From Bidens hawaiensis (Eukaryota > Streptophyta > Magnoliopsida > Asterales > Asteraceae): a DNA stretch of 64,000 nucleotides. A program made the position numbers and the translations under genes. Below the pieces are notes generated by a model. That model had not been told where the DNA came from. It did no database searches and was given only the letters and a program-made list of their open reading frames with translations. This document shows positions 20,646-29,972 of this stretch, piece by piece. The DNA lies in contig JAIQDT010000234.1 of NCBI GenBank assembly GCA_021521415.1, forward strand, positions 930,001 to 994,000, given 5' to 3'. Positions within the stretch are counted from its first letter, which is position 1. The number at the start of each line of letters is the position of its first letter.

Positions 20646-20716
20646 GAAAATTTGAAAAGTTTAAACGCATTCAGTCGTTTCGATATCTGTTTGTTCTAAC
20701 ACGTTTATGGTTACAG
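20353..20716 (+). other. Candidate 5'-UTR intron before ORF3 (364 bp)
   Basis: Possible donor GTAAGT at 20353 and a good acceptor ending TTACAG at 20716, with a TTCTAAC branch-point-like sequence 16-22 bases upstream of the border. The acceptor lies six bases before the ORF3 ATG. Sire-2 has an equally placed acceptor; no clear matching donor was found there. Confidence 0.4.
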
Positions 20717-20722
20717 ATTTAA

Positions 20723-23711
20723 ATGGCTGAAGTTGCAGAAGTGGTTGTCCCGTACAAAACGTCCATCAAGCACAACATCGTGGCTTTTCTAGACGAAAAG
20801 TCGAGCCACGGGAAAGACTTTGCAACGGTGATAAAGTTTCTGAAGAGGTCGAGGATCTCTGGACCCATCTCTAGGATTATTGAGCCTATCATGTCTATCC
20901 AACAAGAGTTTTGGAGGAATGCCACGCACGACAAAACAGTCGTGCCGTCGGTTATTCGCTCCACCGTTAGAGGGCAAGCCATCGTTATATCTGCCCAGGT
21001 CATTAGAGAAGTCTGCGGATTTGAAGATGATGAATCAGACCCGATCTCCCTACATCCTGCTGCAACTAGAGGATGTTTCGCACGTATGAAGTATGACGGC
21101 GATCTCAATGCCGGTCTGCTTCATAAAGCCAACCTGTGCCCCCAATTCAAATATTTGGCACACGTGGTGATGCACTGCTTGGGCCCTCAACGAACTAGCT
21201 TTGACAAGCTGAGGGAAAGCATGCAGTTCACCGTAGCTGCTCTGGTGATGAACCGACCATACAACTTCTCTCAGATGACTTTTGGTCATATGGTCGAGAA
21301 CATCACGTTGAAGCAAGGGAAAAGTGAGAAGTTTCTACAGTACCCACGGTTCGTGCAAATGATTGTCGATACTCAAGCACCGGGATTACTGAAAGAAAAC
21401 GAAGGTGATGTGGTGAAACTGGACCACATGAAGAATGAGACTCTCAACCGTCTAAAATCTTACAAAGAACGTCCAACCAGGCCACCACTCAAAAGATGCT
21501 TCGGGCATTTGGTGAATCCGTCTTACAGGGCCCCTCCTAAAAGGAAATGGAGAAATGATACCAGTGACTCAGACGTCGAAAACTTACCTTTGCAGGAATC
21601 AAGCGACGACTCTGACACTGAGGAGGTGGCGGTCCCTGAAGATACAAGGACCGAAGCTGAAAAGGAGGCTGATTCGTTTCTAAATGAAGAAGAGTTGGAA
21701 ACTGGTGAGGAAGTCAGAGCCGTGGAAAATCCGGCCGACATAGATGTAGGAGAAGAAAGGCCTGCAAAGAGGCAAAAGAAGAAGGTTACTCGGAAGTATC
21801 GAAGCTTATTTCCCGATCAACCGCGTCCCTCAATGTTACCATCCGTCGGGACTTCTGCTGCTCCTCCTGCTCAACCAGCACAGCCACCAACACCGCAGTC
21901 AGCTCAACAACCTATTCCTCAAGCTCAACCTGAAATGGCCATACCTCAAAAGGTTGCATCCGAACTTGCTGATTTGCACAAGGCGATGATGAAGATGTTA
22001 CTGTTCAAGGCAGAGCAAGAAGAACAGAATCGGCTCAGAGATGAGCAGATTGCTAAACTTCAAGCTGAGAACGAAATGCTCAGGCTTGAAAATAGTCAGT
22101 TAAATGCTACTGTCGCTGAACAGGGATCTTCGATCAATGAACAAGGTTCTTTGATCACCGAGCTGAGAGAGTCAAATCTACGCCTTGAAGCAAGAGTGAC
22201 TGAGCTGAAGGGTGATGTTCTTCGTCTGGAAGGTCCAACCAATGTCGATGTGGACACAGACGAACTGGACTCTTCTGATGATGGAGGTGAAGGTAGTTAA
22301 GAGTATTTTGAGTGAATGTAGTAAGGACTTAAATGTTAAATCTTTTCAATTAATGATTTGTTTGTAAACCTAGTTTCATATGTAATGATATTGTATTTAA
22401 TGTTTATGATATTACATATGTTTACTTAAATTTGTTGTTACTTTGTGTTTGTGTAATCAAACAGGTGATGCTGATCCGTTTAATGTCCAACCGCTGCAAT
22501 CAAAAACAGCAGCGGAATATTTCACGTTTTTACTGGACAATCCAGATGAGCAGCAATTCTTCGCAAGTGGAGACTTGGAAGAAGGTGAAATTTCTCACAA
22601 TTTCACAGAAGAAGAACTGGAACATATGTTTGAGCTATACAATGAAGAAACAGGCAAGTATCTGGCTTTGCCTTCAACAGAACAAACATCTTCTTCGGCT
22701 GCTACACCTGACTCAACATCATCCACGGCCGCTGATCCCTCTCAATTCGATGAAGTCGAAATGGAAGACTTGACGCAGGAAGAATATCCAGAGTACTACA
22801 CGTCTCAAACTGAAGATCTTCCTAACTCGGCAAGCTTCTTTCAAAATGTAACAGAGGAGGAAATACAGAAGAAGGCTGACGAAAGGTCAAACACAATGAA
22901 ACAGCCTTCTGATGCAGATCAAGCCGATTTCGTTGAGAAAACTGAAGAGTGCAAGAAAGCTTTCAACGCTATTCTTGAGAAGATAAGGTCCAGACGACAA
23001 GCAAAGCCGACCATTCCTCACACAATGTCCTATAAGATGAAGGGTCGTAGAACTTCAGGTGAAATAATTGCTTGGGCGTGTCTGAAGGATCTTAATTGCA
23101 TTGCTGTCAAGAGAGAAAAAGGGGTTGAGTACTTTCAACGTATCACTGACTTGAAGACTCTTCCTACTTTTGATCTAAACCGTCTTAACTATCTTGATAT
23201 GCTTTATGCAAGTTCATCTCCATTTGCAACGTATTATCAGAGTGTATTGCGAATGGAATACAGCTCAAAATGGAAGATGATCACTCCACAGAGGCCAAAG
23301 AGATATACAAGTAAAAAGGAGATCGATCCGATCACCAACAGGCCAAAGATTGTTTTGAAGTACATGCCACCACTCACGATGAAGAAGATTCCTCTAAGAA
23401 AGATGAAGCAGGACTTCTACAAAGCGTTCAGGCATTGGTACTATGACGGAAGACTGCATGAAGCAGTCATCGTGCTCAACGACAATGGAAATTGGAGCAC
23501 AATTCGTATCTTTGATCCTATGTGGCTCACAAACTTGTCACGGGAGGACGTCTACACGCTGTACAAGACAGAGATTCTCTACGCCCCCGAAGACATGGAG
23601 CAAGCTTTAACGTATAGAAATGTCATTAGGATCTGCTTTGCCTATGACATACATGCAGGATCAAATTGGAAAGAGCAACAGAAGAAGTATGCACAAGAGA
23701 CTGAAGCTTAA
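20723..23711 (+). CDS. Sire-1 ORF3, candidate two-exon gene (20723-22292 joined to 22465-23711), function unknown
   Basis: Unspliced, this is two frames: 525 aa (20723-22300) and about 422 aa (22443-23711). The first has an N-terminal helical domain (QQEFWRNATHD, KANLCPQFKYLAHVVMHCLG, NRPYNFSQM, LQYPRFVQM), a basic/acidic linker, a Pro/Gln-rich stretch and a C-terminal coiled coil. The second has an EEGEIS acidic segment, EEYPEYYT, and a C-terminal domain with HWYYDGRLHEAVIVL and DPMWLTNLS. Splicing of the 172-bp intron candidate keeps phase and would give about 938 aa. The decayed Sire-2 homologue has the second-exon part running on from the coiled coil without an intron. I see no signal peptide or membrane segment, so an envelope role is unsupported. 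Similar proteins are abundant in Asteraceae annotations as I remember them. Confidence 0.8.
22293..22464 (+). other. Candidate intron inside ORF3 (172 bp, phase 1)
   Basis: Donor GAAG/GTAGTT, acceptor AATCAAACAG/GTGATG after a T-rich tract. It is strongly AT- and T-rich compared with its neighbours and contains stops in the exon-1 frame. Both exon frames have one base of the split codon on the left and two on the right, so the join is in frame and gives Gly. Confidence 0.65.
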
Positions 23712-24046
23712 TTGTCATGTTTATTTTGTTTCTTGTTGTAATTCAAGGTTTAATCTTCTGATTGTAATTGTTCTTGAGTTGAATGTAATTTGTTTTGGAA
23801 CATTGGGATAGATTGTGCTTAAATGTTTATCTAAAATTCCAATTGACAGCTTCTCAGGATATGCGGAACCTATGGTAAGTCTGACTGACTGAACCATTTG
23901 ATCTTGGGAGAACTTCATGAAGAAAGGAGTTCGTGGATGCAACGTGCGCACCACTAGCTTTGAGAAAATAGAGAGTGAGATAACTCCAAGGGGGAGTTAC
24001 GATCGAGCAAGAGAACTCGATTGATTATAAGTAAATAGAACTGGAT
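23712..24046 (+). other. Sire-1 region between ORF3 and 3' LTR
   Basis: 335 bp, non-coding, ending in two polypurine tracts. Confidence 0.8.
23986..23998 (+). other. Duplicate polypurine tract of Sire-1
   Basis: CCAAGGGGGAGTT, an exact 13-bp copy of the tract at the 3' LTR, 61 bases upstream of it. Multiple polypurine tracts are a known Sirevirus signature. Confidence 0.8.
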
Positions 24047-24059
24047 CCAAGGGGGAGTT
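24047..24059 (+). other. Polypurine tract of Sire-1 (plus-strand primer)
   Basis: CCAAGGGGGAGTT immediately before the 3' LTR start at 24060. Confidence 0.92.
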
Positions 24060-24506
24060 TGTTAGGACATGAAATGTCATGTGTATGTCCCCAGTTCTAT
24101 CAGGATGGTTCGATATGAAGATAACGATCGTGAAACTAAGTTAACGGACTGAAAATGTCAAAAGAAACTGATTCGATCGAATCAGTGACTGATTCGATCG
24201 AACCAGGTCTCGTTCGATCGAATGAGAGACTCATTCGATCGAACCAGTTTTCGATATATAAACGAAACTTAGGAAATTTCACGAGAGCACACATTCTACA
24301 CACAGTCACGAACCACCACTCTGCTGAAATACTCTCTGCCCGTTCTTCACGTGTCGGTCCTTTCCTCCGTCCCTAGGTGTCAAACCGTCTTAGGAATCGT
24401 TACCGCGCGTTGTTGATCACCACCGAATCGCCGTGTTAGAGGATTCCGCACTCTAACACGTTGCCCCGTGAATCGTTGGGAAACCGTGTCCCGCACCAGT
24501 CCGACA
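24060..24506 (+). repeat. Sire-1 3' LTR (447 bp)
   Basis: Identical to the 5' LTR except one G-to-A difference near position 24499. Followed by the GGATG target duplication. Confidence 0.96.
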
Positions 24507-24511
24507 GGATG
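24507..24511. other. Target site duplication of Sire-1 (GGATG), right
   Basis: Matches 10516-10520. Confidence 0.95.
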
Positions 24512-24578
24512 AAAAATCCATGTAAATCCATGGGCACTCCAACTATCCATTTCTCAACTCATTTTCGATTTGATTTTT

Positions 24579-24880
24579 AGTTAGAAGTATCACCCGTGGT
24601 GGTTCTCGAGATACTCCAACTACTTATATTTGGATTCTTTATTTCGATATTTAGTTGGGTCAGTTAAATGCCATGTAACGCTCATAGGCCAATCAACTCA
24701 ATTGTTTGTTACTCGTTATTTTAATTGGGCCGATAAATTACCGTGGAATGCTCATGGGAGGCCCAATTCACAAAATTCATATTGCGTTACTTAGTTGGGC
24801 CATGAAATTGCTATGGACAGCTCATGGGAGGTCAACTCATTGGATATGTTTCGTTATTTAGTTGGGCCATTCAAATCGCT
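24579..24880 (+). repeat. Degenerate ~70-bp tandem repeat
   Basis: Units start with TTAGTTGGGCC or variants at 24651, 24721, 24791 and 24858, with a weaker one at 24579. Each carries a GCTCATGGGAGG-like block in its middle. Periods are 72, 70, 70 and 67. Confidence 0.75.
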
Positions 24881-24981
24881 AGCACAATTCTATTTAAATT
24901 AATTTTCCCTATCATCTTTCGTCAATTCATTCACGCAACTTACCCATCATCTTCTAAAATTTCATTTTTGGTCCTTGTAGA

Positions 24982-25200
24982 ATGTCTTCTCTACTTCATC
25001 GCAGTAATCAATGTCGTCCATCGGCTGCTCATGATCGCCGTTTGGCTGTTAAAATCACTAGGGAGTTTGCTGCTGTTATGCCCAAGATTGTGACCCAGCT
25101 TCAAAGCAGCAACTCTAACGGATCTTCTACTTCAGCTGCCCCGAGCAACTTTCACTACAAGAACTTCACTAGTGCTAAACTGCTCATGGTCTTTTCTAGA
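24982..25200 (+). pseudogene. gag: Orphan gypsy-type Gag N-terminus
   Basis: From ATG 24982, about 70 codons read like the start of a Ty3/gypsy Gag: a basic region, VKITREFAAVMPKIVTQL, a Ser/Ala-rich linker, then FHYKNFTSAKL where a CNPPKF-type motif would follow. The similarity then stops although the frame runs on to 25281. No Gag core, knuckle or pol follows. Probably a truncated element whose leader is the tandem repeat upstream. Confidence 0.5.
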
Positions 25201-26864
25201 TGTCCGTCACTTCAAACTTCAATTCAAATTGCAACATGCATATTCGTAGAAAATAGAATAGAGTTTGTCAACAAATGTTGAGTGAGATGATCACCAATTT
25301 TCATGAAAATAATAACAGTGTATATATAATATATGATAGATGTAAATGCGCAAACAAACATATGTGAGTAATAATCAATCAAACCATAGACATGCTAGTG
25401 TGCCATTTAATCATTGCCATGCAAATGGGCATTGGCTACAATGACCGACTGAGATTGTCGGTTTACCATCGCCAAGCGAATCGGGCTCAGGTTACTAAGA
25501 TGGCGTATGATTATACTAACATGCTAGACTTCAAATGGACCTCTCCGAAACATGATAGAATGTAAACACATAAGCAAATAGCAAATAGCATTTAATTGAT
25601 ATACACGCAATAATTATGTTTGCGAGTTTGTGTATATATATATAATAGAAAATATGAATAGGTATGCATATGTCCCCAAAACATTTACAAATAATAAAAT
25701 AAAGGGGAATGATCAAACTCACCTTAAATCGAAAGCAAGTGAATATAATAATGATAAACGAGTTAAGAATTAAATATATCGTCTTCTAATGCGTCGAATG
25801 AAATAAACCAACTAAACCTAAAACTTTGAGATAAGAAAATATGAGTAAAGCCGAACTGGTTTCCGCTGAAATCATTCCAAACGGATGTTTATAACTCCGG
25901 TTATGTTAATTTAAAGATTTAAGCGAGTCTGTACTACCCAGAATCCGAACAACGAGTCAGAATTTGGATTTTGGTCAATATCCTTAAAATTTCGTTACGA
26001 GAATAAAATCCTTCTGGGCCGAACGTTGGTTCTGACCAGAAGCATGAGAAAACGAATAGTCAAACTTGTTGACTATTTTGCCCCTTAATGGGTTTTAAAC
26101 GAATTGACCAGTCAACACCCTTCAACCATGGAAATTGATTGAAGGTTATTGACTAGGGAATATGTATGAATGATTTTACAGTTCACAACTTACCCGGAAA
26201 GTGAAAGAATCAACCGTAAAGTGGAGTCAAAGATCAATATATTAGCAAAGTCAACCTACAAAGCTTGTTTCTTCAAACAATAAAGCAAAAAACGAGCAAA
26301 ATGATGATGGCCAGGAGAGGGTGACGGCAGGGAATACTTAATTAGGGTTTAGGTAAAGTTTGTGGAAGATAATATATGTGTTGTTTATATAGGAAGCACT
26401 AAAACGAACCAAATACGGCTATTCTACTCGTTTAGGAAACCGAATCAAGTTTTAATGATCAAATCAACATTACAAGCAGTCAAATTCGTTCTTGAGCAAG
26501 GGGTAATGTATATGGACATGTACTTAGGCTATTTTAGTTTCTTGGGGCTTAATTCACTCGATTTAGTCCAAAAATAAGTGATTTCGTGCCAAAAACGAAC
26601 TAGGAAACAATAAATAACAAAACAATCTGCACAGACATCTCACGGTGGCGCGCGACCACCCATGGTGGTTGCCACCGCGCGGCGCTCTGGTCAAGGGGAA
26701 GAAAAGTTTGAATTTTGGCAATAATAGTCCTTGTACTATCAAAAGTGTCTATTTCTTGTTTATTTTTAAGCTTAAGCAAAACATGAACTTTAAGAACATA
26801 AAGGGTATAAATGAAAATGTAAATCTTAAATACTTCTAATTGCTTGATTTTATAAATACTAAGG
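25201..26864. other. Non-coding AT-rich region, probably decayed LTR material
   Basis: No supported gene. It contains a CATTGCCATGCAAATGGGC / CATCGCCAAGCGAATCGGGC pair of diverged repeats (near 25414 and 25468) and a GC-rich inverted repeat at about 26641-26682. The texture resembles a gypsy LTR, but I could not fix borders. Confidence 0.45.
26641..26682. repeat. GC-rich inverted repeat
   Basis: GGTGGCGCGCGACCACC followed by CATGGTGGTTGCCACCGCGCGG: two overlapping palindromes able to form a hairpin in otherwise AT-rich DNA. Confidence 0.7.
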
Positions 26865-27423
26865 TGTGACATTTGAGCCATAACCAGGTACACCTCAGTA
26901 CGTAGTTACCGATTTACCGATTAAACGCTTATTACGTATCAATCGAACGATTAACCGAACGGGTCTGGTTATGACCCAGATATCCCGGGGGGTATCTATA
27001 AGTGATATACGATTAATATAAGCTAGTATATTAGTTTTGTGGCCTTAGTTCGATAGCAAACAAGTTAAACGAAAACATGCTCGTTTAACTACCCGCTATA
27101 GATTTAAACGCGAAACATAGTTACAAACCAAGCATTGTATCATCCGTTAAGTCGAAAAAGACTTACCAAACACTTATTTGAAATGTTCTAAGCGATCCGT
27201 GAAAATATTTTCGATTTTTACAAGTGTATAGTATGTTTTTATAAATTTATACAAAAAGAGCCAAAAAACACTCGTTTTCGCGTTGTTTGTCGCACCCGAT
27301 ATATTTTTCGCACCAAAAACCGAGCCCGAAATAAATTTGGAGTCGGGATTTCAAGTCTAGGCACGAAAACTGAGGAAATATGGGCTAAAATGAAGCCCAA
27401 CCCCTTGCGGCCGCCATTATTGA

Positions 27424-27510
<87 letters not shown>

Positions 27511-29439
27511 TATTTAGTATATTTAATATATATAATACTTAGATATATTTTGTAACATCAAAATTTGGGAAAACATTTCTGGAACTTCATCTTCTTCAGC
27601 AAGCTTTCAAAACCCTAGGTAATTTTCATTAATTTCATCATGTTTAACAAGTTTTAATCATGTTTAATATCATAAAAACATGGTTTAATTGTCAAAAATC
27701 ATTCCTAACAATGTAAAATTCCTAAAAATGGTTCATAAATATGTTTTGATCATGCACATGGTAAGGAACCTGGTTTGATAGTTTTTTTGGCCATAAACAC
27801 GGATTAGAGGGTTGAAACGGTATTTTTGCGGTTCAAAAGTTCGTTTTTACACCCTATCCGAAACCCTAAGTAAAGGGTTGTTATATTGATGAAAATTTGC
27901 TTGGTTTGTGATATAGGACTTGTATCTAGCCTGCATAGAAGCACAAGAGCCTGAAACCTTGATTAGAAAGGCGAAAACGAGCCAAACCCGCTAAGGTAAT
28001 GCCGAAACACTCGTTTACGGGCTGTTTAGGTTAGGTTGTGATGTGCATATTTTTAGGTCTTGAAATTTTGCAGGGACATCAGGGACCATATCAATGAGTC
28101 CCTGTCCAAATTTGGTAATTTTTTGACCATCCGAGAATATTTGGCTTTATTACCTAATTGGGATGTTTAATTGGGAAAAATAGTTAAAATGCTTTATAAA
28201 TTATGAACATTTTTGGGGAGCTCAGGTTTGGTATATTTTGATCACATATGAAATTTGGGAATATTTGGAGAAGCCTAAGTAGGTTTTGTGCATTCGCGTT
28301 TAATTGAATTTTTATAGTCGAATTTGGCCCGAAAAGAATATTGAACAAGGTTGTTACATTGTGGAATTGATATATATTGTTTTGCGATATAATTTGAGCA
28401 TTCAAGAATTTTTGTGGAATTTTTGGAAATCGTTTGGGATAAACAGACGATTTTCAAGCTAAATTTAGCAGGTAAAATGAATTTTTATAAATTAATAAAC
28501 CGGTAAATAATTCCAGAAATATTTTTATAAAAATCTAAATATTTTATTTGATAAGTGGCTAAATTTTCATAATTTAATGATTAACGGTTAATTAATTATG
28601 CTAATTTGAAGATTAAACAAATTCAATTCTGACAAAAATCGGCAAGTTCGTGATTAACGAACCTGCGGGAATATCAAAACACCAAGAGTGATCAAAAATC
28701 ATATTTTTTGACTAATTAAGTAAAAACGAACCTTTTTATGAAGAACCTGGACAATCTGGATAGATTGTGCGCATTTCTCCTCAAATCAAACTGAATAAAA
28801 GGAAACGGGTCCCGTAGCGAATTCGGAACCCCAATGTGTGATCTTTCTTTATAACTTAATCATTTTATCGACCAACACATTTACCCAAGTTTACTTCCCC
28901 ATAACTGTATTCTGAACGCATAAACAAACAACTTGGCCCAACTGGGAAAACGGGGAAACTGAGCCAAGTTCGATTTTAAGTATTAGACATTGAACAACAT
29001 CACAACTTAAGCCCATTGACACTTTCTGGACTTTCCAGCTATACCCAGATTAGATATACAGCCCAGTTTAGTATTGAAATTATAATAAGATTAAAATATT
29101 AATATTATTATAATATTGATTATAGGAACTAGTGATAGTGAATCAAGCAAACAACGAGCTGACTCAGTACTGATTATCTACTAAACAGTGAGTTTCATGA
29201 CCCCACTTTTTGAACTGTTTTACGAACTTTTGGGGTAAAAGGCAAGTTTGTTAATATCCATATACTTATCTGAAACGTATGATGATGTGAATTATCTAAG
29301 TGCTAACACATGAAAGTCCCCACTAACACAATGATTAACTTTGAGCCGGTGGCTTGTGAATAGTACTATTGGTTTGACAAACCCAGGCGGGGCCAGCACG
29401 GGTTGCTGAGACATTATCCCGTTTGCACATGTCCATAAT
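26865..29439 (+). repeat. GypA-family LTR, opposite orientation, broken by Sire-2
   Basis: Starts TGTGACATTTGAGCC at 26865 and follows the reverse complement of 8257-5750 with many substitutions, up to GTCCATAAT at 29439. There the Sire-2 LTR begins. The missing ~550 bases of this LTR should lie beyond the far end of Sire-2, outside the window. Whether it is a solo LTR or the start of a full element cannot be told. Confidence 0.85.
27421..27512. repeat. (ATT)n microsatellite
   Basis: About 90 bases of nearly perfect ATT repeats inside the GypA-family LTR; absent at the matching place in the GypA 5' LTR. Confidence 0.95.
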
Positions 29440-29942
29440 TGAAAAAACGTTATCATGAATGTTTACGAGCCAGGAATCTAGTCGCAAATCGATACGTTAA
29501 GTCGTGTTCAATACATTAATGGAGATCAATACATTAAGCCTGGAGAGAATCCGGCAGTATAACGTTACATAAACATAAATATAGCATAGATCTCAATGCA
29601 ATAACACTATGGAAGGCCTATTTATAGGCTGGTCTCATTCGTTAGAACTGTAGTAACGAATGAGACCTCTCATTCGTTAACAAGGTTAACGAATAAGGTA
29701 TTTCCATAGCCCCATTCGTTAAACATCCTTAGCGAATGGGTATACCTTAACGAATGAGCCTCCATTCGTTACACTGTAGTAACGAATGGGCTCTTACATT
29801 AACGAATAGCCTAGTCTTATATGAATGAGGCCTCATTCGCTAAACATGCTTAGCGAATGAGCCTTTATACATTATAAGTGTAAAGACTAAACTAGCCCTA
29901 GCCTATTCCAACAGCTGCGGACACCAAATCCGTGTATCAACA
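29440..29942 (-). repeat. Sire-2 3' LTR (503 bp)
   Basis: In element orientation starts TGTTGATACACGG at 29942, next to the polypurine tract, and ends in TTTTTTCA at 29440. A related LTR lies at 63155-63647. It contains five imperfect inverted repeats of ATTCGTTA / TAACGAAT type at 29633-29865. Confidence 0.85.
29618..29627 (-). promoter_or_regulatory. Probable TATA box of the Sire-2 LTR
   Basis: Minus strand CTATAAATAG, directly downstream (in element orientation) of the ATTCG/CGAAT inverted repeats, the same arrangement as in Sire-1. Confidence 0.65.
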
Positions 29943-29957
29943 AACTCCCCCTCGTAT
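29943..29957 (-). other. Sire-2 polypurine tract
   Basis: Minus strand ATACGAGGGGGAGTT immediately before the 3' LTR; the core GGGGGAGTT is shared with Sire-1. Confidence 0.85.
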
Positions 29958-29972
29958 CGAGCTCTTTATTCT

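Larger units (their letters stand above)
18325..20722 (+). other. Sire-1 spacer between pol and ORF3
   Basis: 2.4 kb without a supported gene. In order: a polypurine-like AGGGGGAGAA motif, a duplicated 110-bp hairpin-bearing segment, two long A homopolymers, a 38-bp direct repeat, a palindrome array, and a 3' splice-site-like TTCTAAC...TTACAG just before the ORF3 ATG. Confidence 0.8.
10521..24506 (+). mobile_element. Sire-1: complete Ty1/copia (Sirevirus-like) retrotransposon, 13,986 bp
   Basis: Two 447-bp LTRs (10521-10967 and 24060-24506) differ by one base that I can see (G at the CACCGGTCC site versus A in the 3' copy). They are flanked by the 5-bp direct duplication GGATG (10516-10520 and 24507-24511). 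Inside are a Met-type primer binding site, a leader rich in CGATCG palindromes, gag (1025 aa), pol (PR-IN-RT-RH order, hence copia), a long spacer, a two-part ORF3 and a doubled polypurine tract. Long Gag, an extra ORF after pol and repeated polypurine tracts are known Sirevirus traits. All major frames are open, apart from the stop separating gag and pol. Confidence 0.96.

Noticed and set aside
20723..23711. ORF3 as a retroviral envelope gene
   Set aside because: Position fits, but I see no signal peptide, membrane anchor, glycosylation-rich ectodomain or cleavage site. Called unknown instead.
24982..25281. 99-codon plus-strand ORF as a host gene
   Set aside because: The first 70 residues read as a Gag N-terminus; there is no intron, no conserved host domain and no promoter evidence.
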